From Phymatolithon calcareum (lineage: Eukaryota > Rhodophyta > Florideophyceae > Hapalidiales): a stretch of DNA of 64,000 bases. The notes under the pieces were generated by a model. That model was not told where the DNA came from, ran no database searches, and was given only the letters and a program-made list of their open reading frames with translations. Numbering within the stretch: position 1 is the first letter of the stretch; the number at the start of each line of letters is the position of its first letter. Below, piece after piece: positions 22,181-32,140 of the stretch. The translations under genes and the position numbers were made by a program. The stretch spans positions 2,294,001-2,358,000 of the forward strand of contig OZ345356.1 of assembly GCA_977006965.1 (NCBI GenBank), given 5' to 3'.

Positions 22181-22354
22181 AGAAAGGGGAGTACAGGATC
22201 CTGCACATCTATGACCTATTCCATCGCTTTCCATACCCCCGTCCAGAGAAGAATGGATCTAAAGACCTCAAACTCGATCATGCGCAAAAACGATGTCACT
22301 CGTCATGTCTGAACATTTTTTCTTTAATTCTGCTATCACAAGATATCTGAAGAA

Positions 22355-22425
22355 GTCTAGATCTTTATTTAACAGGTACCAGCGCATCTTTAGACTTGGG
22401 GCAACTTTGCGAGTGCCAGGCGGGC
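22355..22425 (-). mobile_element. Family H 3' end, short minus copy
   Basis: The minus strand reads CCTGGCACTCGCAAAGTTGC, CCCAAG and then AGATGCGCTGGTACCTGTTA before AAATAAAGATC. About 70 bp of the H tail. Confidence 0.6.
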
Positions 22426-23740
22426 ATAGCAACGGTCTGAGTGCAGGATACGTGAGGCACACATAGTGTACGTAACTTAGCATCTAGGGGACCTCTAAGA
22501 TGCTCCTGGACTGGACTCATTCTGGGTTCTCTCGTAACTGATTCCCGCGAATATTGCGGCACACCACTACATGTCAACATCCGTGCGCCCTTCGACGAAT
22601 GTATTTCATACCATGCTTGTGACAGGACTCGAAGCAACGACCTCAAGATTCCGCGACTCTGTCGTACCGAATATGCAGAAAGATGCGCGGAGGCAGTTTG
22701 AGAACGGTAGGACAGGTGGTTTTCTTAACATTCACTCCCAGAGCAAGAAGAAACCGAGTTGCAAAGATCTATCAACGCAATCCAGGTGATCTGGCCCAAG
22801 TACACAAAATTGAGCTGCATGCAATGGAAGCTAGAGCTGTGGTAAGACCCTCAGGTTCTAAAAAGACAGCGGGAGCGTCGAGTAAAGTCGCATCCATATA
22901 TCCATCAAGGAGTAAAGTTTAGAATAGTTCGGTGGAAGTTGACACGTTTCAGTAAACATGTCGCGTTCAAGGCTGTTTCTGTAACATGATAAACGTACAG
23001 TTCTAATTGTTATTAGATTATTTTTCTATCCCGATATAATAAATCGAAACAAAAGTTTGCATAGTGTTCATTATGGTTATGAAAAATAGCTAGAAAGAGA
23101 GAAGATATAGTACAGAGGCGGCTTTTGGTGCAAATCATGGTTTATTATATACTATACACATGAAGAGCCAGCTCGCTGCTCTAAACAGGGTGCTCCAGAG
23201 CAATTAATGATATTATTTTCTCATTATTGCCTTTGAAACAGACTCGTCAAATTGCCCAATGCTCCCCCGACGAGTGCATTGCAGAGCCCATTCAGTATAA
23301 TGGTGATTTTTACTTTAAATCCCTTCAACTGAAGTAATAAGTACTCCACCACATTCGTAACGTTCAGTAATCTGCACAATGTATTTATCCGGCTCCTAAC
23401 GGTCGGCAATACCGTGCTGTGGCTACAGAATTTTCCGATGAGTCCGATGCCCGCTCGTCAGATTCGCGTGAAGTCTTGCAATAAGCTTCGCAACTACCTA
23501 GACGTTTATATCTCGAGTCAGAAAGAATGTGCGTCTTGCGCTCCGCTCCGTCTTCGTACTTCTCAGAAATCTCCATAGAGGTAGACGTCTCGCAGCCTGT
23601 GGACGGGAATTGTGGAGTAATTCTGCCATCCCACTAGTGCTAAGTTTGGGTGTCCCATTTTGACTATATCTCGTTCCACTTTTCTCTGCCTCACTGTTCA
23701 GGTATAGTGCCTTTTGACATTCATGCACCACAGCAGCAGC
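22426..23740. other. No recognised gene
   Basis: Several open frames of 60-93 codons on both strands without domains. No repeat family member identified. Confidence 0.3.
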
Positions 23741-23744
23741 TCTA

Positions 23745-23805
23745 GCTAAGCCAAAGTGTCAGCAGATGCGTTTGTAACTTTTAAATAAAAATCCACCTTT
23801 CTAAG
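23745..23805 (+). mobile_element. Family H 3' end, short copy
   Basis: CAGCAGATGCGTTTGTAACT followed by TTTAAATAAAAATCCACC. It abuts the 3' end of the cysteine-rich ORF on the opposite strand. Confidence 0.65.
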
Positions 23806-24386
23806 CCAATTTGAGGAGATATTCTGATATAGACTGCAGCAGCTCGTGGCCGATCGATTAACCGGAATAGATACGATCCGCAGGTGCACGTGTGCATTTC
23901 GAGTACACATAGGCAGCGAGTTTGCGAACGATCGTCAAAATGAGTTGTGCATTTTGTGCGGCATATTGGCAGCTCAGAGCAACGTGCGTTGGGTCCGCAT
24001 AGACTTGTACATTGGACTGGTGTCATTTTGAAGAAAGGATTGCAATGGTCCAGTTCGGTGGTCTCGCAAGAACGGTAGCAACTAGACCTCAGATTACATT
24101 CGATAAGGCGTACACTGGCTGAAGAAAATGGTAGATAATCGCATTTTGGAATTGAAAAAAAGAAAGAGCTTCGATCGCGCTGGCTGCAGACACGCGACGA
24201 ACAGTGCTTGTATACTTTTGTTTCAACAGACGGCACAGTCTGAGACCACGGTCTGATCTTGTGACTCCGACATTCGCAGACACGCACCAGAACTCTACAG
24301 CACATTTGCTTGCACGTTTCGAGGAAAGGTATTATTCTTCTTCGGCACACGTATTTGAATAAGTTGATTTTTTTGAAGGGGGACAA
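23781..24386 (-). CDS. Cysteine-rich family member 1 (N-terminus uncertain)
   Basis: 201-codon ORF whose second half belongs to the family at 25.9, 28.9 and 30.9 kb. Residues 126-169 follow C-x3-C-x5-C-x5-C-x3-C-x11-C-x-C-x6-C-x-C (CTSLCGPNARCSELPICRTK and CLCVLEMHTCTC). Residues 103-115 add C-x3-C-x7-C. The first 100 residues also contain Cys pairs but show no signal peptide, so the true start may be internal or an upstream exon may exist. In the secreted members such paired Cys would form disulphides. The 3' end runs against a family H repeat. Function unknown. Confidence 0.5.
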   Translation of the reverse strand: MSPFKKINLFKYVCRRRIIPFLETCKQMCCRVLVRVCECRSHKIRPWSQTVPSVETKVYKHCSSRVCSQRDRSSFFFSIPKCDYLPFSSASVRLIECNLRSSCYRSCETTELDHCNPFFKMTPVQCTSLCGPNARCSELPICRTKCTTHFDDRSQTRCLCVLEMHTCTCGSYLFRLIDRPRAAAVYIRISPQIGLERWIFI

Positions 24387-24850
24387 GGAAATAAGTTGAT
24401 GTGTGCTAAGGAGAAAGGCCGCGACGCACAGAGCTCGTCATAATTATTCTGATCTCTGTGTGGCTCTTATGGCAGTGATTCCAACTTAAAAACACAATAT
24501 GATCGACTTAGCAGTGCATTCCCTTGAAATGTAGTGTCCAGGCTATCTTCTCCGACCTTTCGCTATGCACATCAAGCAATCATTTGCCAGAATTGTGAAG
24601 TCGGAAAGATATCCCAATTTAAGAGAAAGCACCTCGATCAATTATAGACGTTTGACTTTGCAAATTCTGCTGATAGAAAACTAATTTCAGTTAAGAACTG
24701 GGAGATATATGATATGAGCCCGCAAGACCTTCATATTTTGGAGGCTGACTCTTAGAGGCAATATGATAGAACCAAAATAAAGACACCGGTGTGCTATGTT
24801 CTGTGGCCCAAGCTTCCCTGGTTTTCGCAAATGTTTTTTCACTGGTGCCG
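24387..24850. other. No recognised gene
   Basis: Intergenic sequence between cysteine-rich member 1 and a LINE-B fragment. No ORF of note. Confidence 0.35.
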
Positions 24851-24854
24851 GATA

Positions 24855-25097
24855 CCAGAATTAAGATTGAAGAAATGGGATATCAAGGAACATGAACAGT
24901 CGGAACACTGAGCAGAATCTTGAGGAAGCCTACATTGACCCCTATAGAAGAGAATGACGTGGCTCGAGCTACTGACGTGAAACTACGCAACAAAGGCAAA
25001 TGAAATTCTAGAGGATAGTGGAATACACGCTTAGAAAAGTGCCAACTTTCCTGAATTTAGGGAACATGGTACCTTCTCTTTAAATCAATTTAAGAAT
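24855..25097 (+). mobile_element. LINE-B 3' end
   Basis: Corresponds to the last coding part (AAGAAATGGGATATCAAGGA, ACACTGAGCAGAATCTTGAG) and the 3' UTR ending GGGAACATGGTACCTTCTCT then TTAAATCAATTTAAG. Diverged; no duplication identified. Confidence 0.75.
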
Positions 25098-25660
25098 AGC
25101 CTCTGGAAACACAAGAGCTTACTCATCACTTTAATGAGGCTGAAGTAAGTCGGTAGTTCGTTTCGAATGTGGGGAAGAGAAAGCCTGCAATACGTGCTAG
25201 GTTGCACATCCATATCTAGGAGATCGCAATATCAGGATTCGGGAAATAGAACTGCAGTCCAAGGTGCGCTAAGAACCCAGGGCAGTTTCCTTCTGCGCAG
25301 AACTGCTGTATTCCATTATAGGCAGCGGACGGTTTTTGTACCGCACGAGATCTTGTCTTACCCACTACTCGGAAACGAAAACAGACCACACCCTTGGCCT
25401 CTTGGAATTCGCAGAGTTTCTCCTTGAGTCAACAGACCATTCGTAGCTTTTTTAACTTTGAAAAAAATTACACTTCTTCTTCGCTTCTATTTTCGTCTTT
25501 TCGTTAAGCCCCTTTTATTGATCGGCCTCAATTTCACACAAACCTCTCTCGTCACACATTTTCTACGAGTTATTGTTGGCAGCATCCATCACATTCTTAA
25601 CCGCCGGCTTTTTTCTCTCTATTTCATTCTTCGCTTTCTTCTTCCGGTGGCGATCAAGAG
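25098..25660. other. No recognised gene
   Basis: Pyrimidine-rich plus strand (25460-25640). The 109-codon frame 25458-25787 is hydrophobic because of this composition and is not taken as a gene. Confidence 0.3.
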
Positions 25661-25666
25661 CAGACT

Positions 25667-26166
25667 TCAAATATGCGCGGCGCAAACGATCAGCGGCCCG
25701 TTTCGCGGGCGGCGTGCTTGCGAATTCTGTCTCGCAGAGCGGCCCGCGTGCGTCTTCTCGCGTTTTGGTTTCGTGATCCTGTTCTGAATGACAGTCTGAT
25801 CCATTGTTGGCCCAGCAACGCCAAAAATGAAACCGGCAACAGACATGTCACGGCGACGGAAACTAATATCTCTTTGACAGATACAAGACAATACTGCGAC
25901 GCATCGAAAGGTTGTGATCGCAATGCCGGCGAAACCATTTGTGGAACAATGTTTGGAACAAGGTGCCATGCCGAAGCAGACACCGGAAATGTCGCAATGC
26001 CCCGTGCAGTACGCTGCTTTCCCTGTGCATGAGATATCGCAGGGCTCGCTCCCCATTCGGGTGCAGTACTTCCGCGTGCGCGAGTTTTTCTTGAGACAAC
26101 TTGCCCAGCTGAGAACGAGAGGAGGAAAAAGATGACAGAGAGATTGAGCCCTGACGAGAATAACAT
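25667..26166 (-). CDS. Cysteine-rich family member 2 (frame break before the mature domain)
   Basis: The mature region, read from 26056, has C6-x3-C10-x6-C17-x3-C21-x5-C27-x5-C33-x3-C37-x14-C52-x5-C58-x-C60, matching the family core exactly (CDISCTGKAAYCTGHCDISG). In the same frame upstream lie two more Cys with the C-x7-C spacing of member 3. A classic signal peptide (MLFSSGLNLSVIFFLLSFSA) starts at 26166 but in another frame. Either an indel has broken the gene, or the pyrimidine tract ending TTCTCAG near 26100 is a 3' splice site and the apparent signal peptide is an artefact of it. The long tail after the last Cys has no counterpart in member 3 and may come from a lost stop. Confidence 0.55.
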
Positions 26167-26169
26167 TGT

Positions 26170-27005
26170 GTCAAAGGAAGGCGTAATTTAGCGGAGAGAC
26201 GAAGGACAAGGTTCATGTGATATTGTCCGCAAGGGACTTCGAAGGGGATTATGATACCTTAATCGCTGCTCAAATAAATAACTCTAGCTGCTTCCTTAGA
26301 AGTGGTTGGAAAAACCAGAGAGAAAATCTGAGAGAGTCGGAGAATGTCTCGAAGCCGAGAACGCGACATTAAAGTGCTGAAAATTCGAAATTCATTCAAG
26401 TCTTAATTTCCCGCTTTACAACTGAAACGTCCATTGTCGACAGTCTTCCTAGGTAGATTGGACTTGTCATAATCCAAACGGAACAGGGCAGCAATGTTTC
26501 ACTCTGCACCAGAGCTGACGAAAGGCGAAGCAAACTTAAATTCATCTAGTGCTCAATCTTCATGCTGAACGTCACCCACGTACAGAAAAAGATAAATTTT
26601 GATTTAACGCGGGAACGAGAAAGCTCACTGGAGTTTTAGTAGAAGAAACTAGAGTAAACTTTTCTGTTTATAGGCAAAAACAAAAAATATATTTGTAAGT
26701 ACGCCACTGTGAAGCTAATGTTCAGCCCGTAAATCCTACAAAAATGTAAGAGGCTTGGGAGACCACTTTCTTCTTAGTGGAAAAGATACGGATTCTCGAC
26801 GAATAGACTCACAAAAGCACCTGGATTGAGAGAGTGCTTGAGGAGCTCCTGGCCATATTCCATCCTATCGGCAACCCACATCCCTACGAAACACAGGAAA
26901 AATTTGCCGAATTATTACAAAGAAGCCAACAGGGTTATACAGGAATTTATATAAAAGCTCTGAGTGCATCACCTGGGACTAGCTGTGCTCGCGTTTCGAA
27001 CGTAT
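26170..27005. other. No recognised gene
   Basis: AT-rich. The frame 26834-27121 runs into the family E fragment and is not supported as a gene. Confidence 0.3.
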
Positions 27006-27009
27006 TTCA

Positions 27010-27420
27010 AATGAAGTGTAATCTGGTTACTCATGACCTTCTTGATCCGTTTATCTCTTTTAAGAAGTGCACGTGTGAGTCGTTTGCACTCATCTTCCAC
27101 ATCATGGACCATCTGCGATGATGATAATATGCATTGAAGCGCAAAACTGTTGTGAAACCAACGTGTTCACCCAGTATTGATTTCCTCCACAATGGCGGTC
27201 TGCTCAATATCAGATCGTCTCTGATCTACAATTTTCTTCCTTTGCCCATACCTCGATTATTTCTCTTCTTCAGTTCATCTTTGATACAGCTCCCTGTGTT
27301 TTAAAGCTTTTCTCAAGTCGTCACGTTCCTTGAGGCACTCAACATCCTACGTTACTTACAATATGTCCTCCTCTACGCAAAAATATTCTTCTGTTTTTTC
27401 GACACGGTTCTTATGCCGTA
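27010..27420 (-). mobile_element. Family E fragment, diverged
   Basis: The minus strand encodes RPPLWRKSILGEHVGFTTVL, the family E core, followed by a degenerate ECKRL region. Corresponds to the middle and 3' part of the copy at 33.6-34.2 kb. Confidence 0.6.
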
Positions 27421-27584
27421 GCAGGCACATGGGGAACGTTTCCGCTTGATGTCTTCCTCTCATCTCTCATGGTTCTTGTCGAAACAGGACTCTTATGCAG
27501 CCGCGTCGGTTTTCTTCATACTTTGCAAAGACATGCTTGTAAAATAGCTCTTCTACTGATGTTCCCCGCAGGGGAAGAGAGGTG

Positions 27585-28070
27585 GGTTTGTACCGAACCG
27601 TGGAAAACCCACCATAAGACACTCTTCCTCGGCTGGGAAGATATCAACTGACCAAATAGGAGATTGATATCACTGAAAAAGCTCTAGACAAGCTACTCTT
27701 CTTCACTATCGTCTTTTACGACGACATGGAATAGACAAGGCACCAATTGAGGAAATCTGATCAGTGGACCCCAAGCTTTTCCCTCTGCCCTTTTACGGGA
27801 GAGGGTTTTTGCAGCTAGGGCTACGACGTTAACCCGGGTTACAAGTATTTGAATATATGATCGAAGCTACAACGTAGCTGCTGAAACGCATCACCCTTGC
27901 AGTCTCATGAGTGTTACTGAGGGCGTTTAATAAATTCCAAATTAAAAAAAACACTCTTCCTCGGACAGAATCAAGCGAAACTTTCATGGCAATCGAAAAG
28001 TCGTCCCTCCCTTCAGCGAATGCGTTGAAAACTTCTATATAAAAACCAATTTTCTTCTATTTAGGGTAAA
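27585..28070 (+). mobile_element. Family H copy split by LINE-A
   Basis: The H sequence ACCATAAGACACTCTTCCTC resumes after the LINE-A insertion as ACACTCTTCCTCGGACAGAA and ends with the diverged CGAATGCGTTGAAAACTTCT and ATATAAAAACC. The split copy gives an independent record of the insertion site. Confidence 0.75.
27633..27950 (+). mobile_element. LINE-A 3' end insertion with 14-bp duplication
   Basis: 5'-truncated LINE-A: last codons (ITEKALDKLLFFTIVFYDDM in one frame, with an upstream stop), stop, the 3' UTR hairpin CCCTCTGCCC/GGGAGAGGG and the tail TTTAATAAATTCCAAATT plus A-run. ACACTCTTCCTCGG is duplicated exactly at 27619-27632 and 27951-27964 (14 bp). Confidence 0.9.
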
Positions 28071-28074
28071 GGAC

Positions 28075-28800
28075 TCCATTGTATTTCTTTGGTTATATGA
28101 AAAACGAACAGAAAGAATTTAGGTCACCATAGCGGCAAGGGTACTAAAGTCGACTGTCTGTTTCGAAAGTTTGGAATCTCAGTATCACAAGAGCCCGAAT
28201 CTGCTCTTAGAGTCATCCGTCCCATATCAGTTCTTTAACAGAGTGAATCCAAGTGAGATTCAAGTTATTCTCCGAATGTTTATTTGCTGATCGTGTGAAT
28301 CGAATACGCAATTAACAGTGTAGAATTTAGTGGTCGCTATTGACTCATTAGAATTCAATAGGCGAATCCGAAATCTCTATATAGCGCAGGCTAACGTAGA
28401 TAGCCGGAAGGAGAGGCACGACAATAGTGCAAGAGATAATCATTCACAAGCTTGAGCAATAAAAAACGTGTCATTGCTCATATCCCGTATTCTCCCGCCT
28501 TTTGCTACAAGTTCTTCATCTGCAGAGGACGCAAAGCTTACGACAGGACAAACACAGAATAGTTAGGCACATCATGGCCCACCAAAATCGCAAGGCACTA
28601 CTTGTTCGCCGTGAAGCACCGTCAAAGATTGACAATACAACTCTAGTCATTATTCGCAATAGTGCTCATAAAATTCTTTTCCTTCCAAGTCTGGTCGTCA
28701 AAAAAAATGAAAGAGACAAAGGCATTGACATACTTTTTTAATCCGAAAAATATCCTTCAGAGTACACTCGCTCCGCGAGAATATTATTGGAGGTTTATCC
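28075..28800. other. No recognised gene
   Basis: 3' flank of cysteine-rich member 3. Short open frames only. Confidence 0.35.
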
Positions 28801-28807
28801 GGCCTTC

Positions 28808-29128
28808 CTAGACTTGAGTACTGAGCCAACGAAACGGAAATACTTGGCAAGAACACGCAGGAGGAGAACTGTGGCAATAACATTCTGTGATCGTAACACC
28901 ATGACGGCGGACTCGACGACAGTTCTTGCCGCACCTAGCAATGCCCGTGCAGACGCCGATCATGTTGCACGTGCCCTCGCAGAATATAGCATTTGCTGTA
29001 CAATCAAGGTCGCATTCCTCTGCGCCTAAGGTGGAACATTTCTGAGTACCGCAAGAGCCGCCAACATTGCACTGAGCGGTGACATGCAAGATTATGGCGA
29101 TGATGACGAAGGTAGAGATTGAGAACAT
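28808..29128 (-). CDS. Cysteine-rich secreted protein, family member 3
   Basis: Best-preserved member: 106 aa, one exon, clean start and stop. Residues 1-19 are a signal peptide (MFSISTFVIIAIILHVTAQ), probably cleaved next to the first Cys at 20. The mature part is C20-x5-C26-x4-C31-x7-C39-x3-C43-x6-C50-x3-C54-x5-C60-x5-C66-x3-C70-x12-C83-x-C85-x6-C92-x-C94. Fourteen Cys in about 75 residues, an even number, indicates a small disulphide-rich extracellular protein. I do not recognise the spacing as any named family. Two TATA-like sequences lie 58-84 bp upstream of the ATG. The role is unknown; such proteins in parasites or predators are often effectors, in others structural or antimicrobial, and I do not choose. 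Confidence 0.75.
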   Translation of the reverse strand: MFSISTFVIIAIILHVTAQCNVGGSCGTQKCSTLGAEECDLDCTANAIFCEGTCNMIGVCTGIARCGKNCRRVRRHGVTITECYCHSSPPACSCQVFPFRWLSTQV

Positions 29129-29185
29129 TGTGCTGTGCGTATGTTTCGATGTGCGTGCGACGAGGTAGCCGAATTCTCTAGTGGC

Positions 29186-29212
29186 TTATATCGCGCTGAA
29201 CAACATTTATAT
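29186..29212 (-). promoter_or_regulatory. TATA-like elements upstream of member 3
   Basis: On the minus strand, ATATAA (29186-29191) and ATATAAA (29206-29212), about 60 and 80 bp before the ATG at 29128. Member 4 has a similar TAATATAAA at a comparable distance, which supports a shared promoter layout. Confidence 0.45.
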
Positions 29213-29214
29213 CG

Positions 29215-30655
29215 TCTGCAAAGGGGCGCAGCGCAAGGTGGGATAGGAGACAAAATAGTTGTCGAGGATCATTTCTGTAGTTGTGAATTGTTTGGCGAAA
29301 GTCATTCTACGTGAGTCTGTACTCAATATTGCTTTGGAGCAACCAATAATGATTTCGTTTTTATATATGCTTAGAGTGTACGCGCTCTTTCATTTTGACT
29401 GAGAAAATGATGGTAGACAGCTTATAGAAGCAGGGCTGTGGGAGCGAGAAAATTCTTTTCGAGTAAAACATCAGAGTGATAACTTGAATTGGTTCTTCCA
29501 CCAAAAATGTAGAAGATTCTTTCGAGGTCTTTAAGGCTTCTCTTTTGCCATTGCGCACATAATATTGGGTGACACAGTCCAGCGCCACGTGTTTAGACCA
29601 CGCATGGAGCGGTAGGCACCCACAGGTAGCTCCGATGTTCTCTTGCAATATTGTGTTATGTAGTCTTATTGAATCATTCCAGTAGCTAATATCGCGAAAT
29701 TCCTTCGCCATTTATAATCCTGATGTGTTCTACAGTCTCTCGGTTACAGATATTCTCTCTTGTCAACAATCAAGACGCCGACGAATTGCTTCTTTCAGCA
29801 GTATGAGTTGATAGTGATGCGCCCACGCGGAAAGAACATTGTCCCAAGTGTTCTACCCAGTTTGCCAATGAACGTGAAAACTCCTTCCGCACCGATTGTT
29901 CTATGGCCTGTAAACAGGAGAACGAGAATACTCTTGTTGATAATCTGCTATCGATTTCCTGTATCTGGTTTTTTACGGACACGGAGTTGTAGCGAATTTG
30001 CGCGGAAAAAAGTGAATGGAACAGAAAATGAAGTGATCCTTCAGTTTCTCCTTCAAACAGAGCCAGCAGGTGCTTTGGAGAGCTATTCACGAATGGTCGA
30101 AACTAATTTTTGAGGCTAGACAAACCATTAAATTCTTATTCCTGAGAGTTTGTTTGTTTGTTTATTGCAGGTTATTCGAATTGCACAAAGTGTACATTAT
30201 TCAGCATCTAGGGGTCCTCTAAATATTCCTGATATGGATCCATTCCTGGTACTCGCGTATCTGCTTCGCGCTAGTACTTCTGCACTCCACTCCACGGTGA
30301 CATCCGTGTGCCCATTGCGGAATGTTAATTCAATTCTTGCTTGTGACAGGACACTCCTGAGATGTTTCAGTTTTTCACATATGTCATTGCTATCTAAATT
30401 TTGGTCAGGAATCCCTGAATTGCCAAGAAAACTAATTACGCATCTCTTTCTTGCTATAGTAGACTTTCTTGAAAGTTGAATACTCCAAATCAACTTAACA
30501 ATCGAGTGCTCTTTCCTTGCCAAACAGCATTAACCAACAAGATGATTCCAAAACTCAAAGAGATCTCTAATTTACTCAACACCTTCGACAATCATTCGCA
30601 CTCAGCGGCATGCCTCGCACAATAGACAAACTTAACGAAGACGTCTTTCTCAAGA
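29215..30655. other. No recognised gene
   Basis: Open frames of 105-117 codons occur on both strands (29361-29711 minus, 29760-30113 plus, 30150-30479 plus) without domains, signal peptides or matches elsewhere in the window. One frame near 29830 shows CPKC and two further Cys, but stops close both sides. Confidence 0.3.
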
Positions 30656-30660
30656 TCCCT

Positions 30661-31176
30661 TTAAAACGCAAGCGCTCTAACGCCGGGGCTCGGGGCCGGA
30701 TTGCTCGATGCGCACCCACATGGGCTCCCACACAAGCACTGCGTGTATCTCTGTGTCCCGCAAGCACGCACTCTCTTGTACCGGCGCACCCATCTCGCTC
30801 GTCGGACCCATTTACGGATCCACCTAGGGCCGGTAGGTTTCGTCGATCGCGTCCACGCTCTCTCCCATTCGTGCACATACTTCCAAACACCTCGCCGCAC
30901 CCAACGACACCGACGTCCCCGCTTGCGCACGCACGTCACCTTGCACATATCTGGGCCGGTACAGGAAGCACCGTTCGGACAGGAGCCGGAGCATCTAACA
31001 CGGCGATACGAACAGGCGGGGCGGCAGCGTTGCCACGAGTGCCAACCGGCGCGGGTGCAACTGCCGCGACAGCCGTCGACGCGTCCGCATTGCTGCGCTG
31101 AGACGAGCGAGAGGATGAGGATGGTGACGGATATTACTGCCGGCACTTTGGAGATTAGGGATGAAGGGGATGTCAT
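30661..31176 (-). CDS. Cysteine-rich secreted protein, family member 4, with Trp/Arg insert
   Basis: 171 aa. Residues 1-28 form a signal peptide (ISVTILILSLVSA core). The core is C51-x3-C55-x6-C62-x3-C66-x5-C72-x5-C78-x3-C82, identical in spacing to members 2 and 3, and the end C147-x-C149-x3-C153-x-C155 resembles the C-x-C pairs of member 3. Between Cys 90 and 139 lies a 48-residue insert very rich in Trp, Arg and Lys (RWVRRGVWKY, WIRKWVRRARWVRRYKRVR), absent from the other members. The gene is markedly GC-rich compared with its flanks. A TAATATAAA box lies about 70 bp upstream. It would be secreted and strongly basic; function unknown. Confidence 0.65.
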   Translation of the reverse strand: MTSPSSLISKVPAVISVTILILSLVSAQQCGRVDGCRGSCTRAGWHSWQRCRPACSYRRVRCSGSCPNGASCTGPDMCKVTCVRKRGRRCRWVRRGVWKYVHEWERAWTRSTKPTGPRWIRKWVRRARWVRRYKRVRACGTQRYTQCLCGSPCGCASSNPAPSPGVRALAF

Positions 31177-31240
31177 CGCTACTGAGATGGCGCCCGTTGG
31201 GTTGGCGTGCTTGGGTTGGCTTGCGAGGATGTCTGGAAGG

Positions 31241-31249
31241 TTTATATTA
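31241..31249 (-). promoter_or_regulatory. TATA-like element upstream of member 4
   Basis: TAATATAAA on the minus strand, about 70 bp before the ATG at 31176. Position comparable to the boxes upstream of member 3. Confidence 0.45.
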
Positions 31250-31689
31250 GCTGGTGTTCCAAGGGCGCGTTTTGTACGCGAAAGTATGGATGAGGAGCAG
31301 AGGAAATGAGGCGGAGGTGAAACGTGTGAACTGATTGTTCCTTACGCACCAGGCGCAGTATCCTCTCACAGGTGCAATCACGAGTGTTGGTTGCTTACGC
31401 AACACGTAGTCCAGGGAATAATACAATTTTTTTTCTCAACTAAGCTGTATGAGCCATTTAGAGCATAAGTAGTCCATCTAATTCGGCTAGTTGATAGACT
31501 GTGTAATATTTGGCGCTTCTGTTGCTTACCGAACATTGAAGATAGGAGACGTGTAATTAGGCGACCTTCCTGGCCGTAGATGTATTCATAGTAGGAGTTA
31601 TAGCTTTTGGATTGCAGAAGTTATTCTAGATATGTAACGATTTTTGTAAAAAAGATCCCAATGCGTCATCTAGAAGTAACAGAGATGTT
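31250..31689. other. No recognised gene
   Basis: Intergenic, AT-rich. Nothing seen. Confidence 0.35.
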
Positions 31690-31800
31690 TTTCGAACGGT
31701 TTTCTCAGGTACTGTACTCTGGTCACTCATGACCTCCTTGATTCCATTTTCTCTACAAAAAACTGCATCAGTGAGTCTGAATTTCTTCAGAATTTGACAT
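31690..31800 (-). mobile_element. Family E scrap
   Basis: GGTCACTCATGACCTCCTTG and TGAGTCTGAATTTCTTCAG resemble the ECKRL-to-tail region of the E fragment at 27 kb. About 100 bp, diverged. Confidence 0.45.
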
Positions 31801-32017
31801 TGAAGTTTGGGACATAATCAAGAGAGCGCATTGTTTCGACTGGCTTACCGTCCTTCGAGAGAATATTAGTGACATCATGCTGAATACCATCCGTTCAATA
31901 AAGCGATGTTATGCTTGTAGATTGACCATCTACTAAGCAAGCAAAGTATCAAGAATGCTATATCGTAATGTGATTGTCAAGCTCTTGTATCGCACTCCTT
32001 TTCTACGCCGAGTACAT

Positions 32018-32140
32018 ATTAGTGGCTCAGATAGAATACCAGACATAAGACTAGAACCGCCCTAGTGAGGGTAGCACCTGAGGAAGCCTTGCCCGTATAT
32101 TCGTATGACTGTGGGGCTTTAAAGAAAATAATAAAAAACT
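32018..32140 (+). mobile_element. LINE-C 3' end
   Basis: AGACATAAGACTAGAACCGC, CCTGAGGAAGCCTTGCCCGT, ATATTCGTATGACTGTGGGG and CTTTAAAGAAAATAATAAAA match the last 110 bases of the LINE-C at 43.6-43.7 kb almost base for base. Extreme 5' truncation. Confidence 0.85.

Noticed and set aside
25458-25787. Hydrophobic 109-codon plus-strand ORF as a membrane protein
   Set aside because: Hydrophobicity results from a pyrimidine-rich stretch, and the frame overlaps the antisense of the cysteine-rich gene.
29830-29990. RING-like CPKC...C...C in a plus frame
   Set aside because: The His and later Cys pairs are missing, and stops close both sides of the frame.
30701-31309. 202-codon plus-strand ORF opposite cysteine-rich member 4
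   Set aside because: It is the antisense shadow of a GC-rich gene; the minus strand has the signal peptide and the family Cys spacing.
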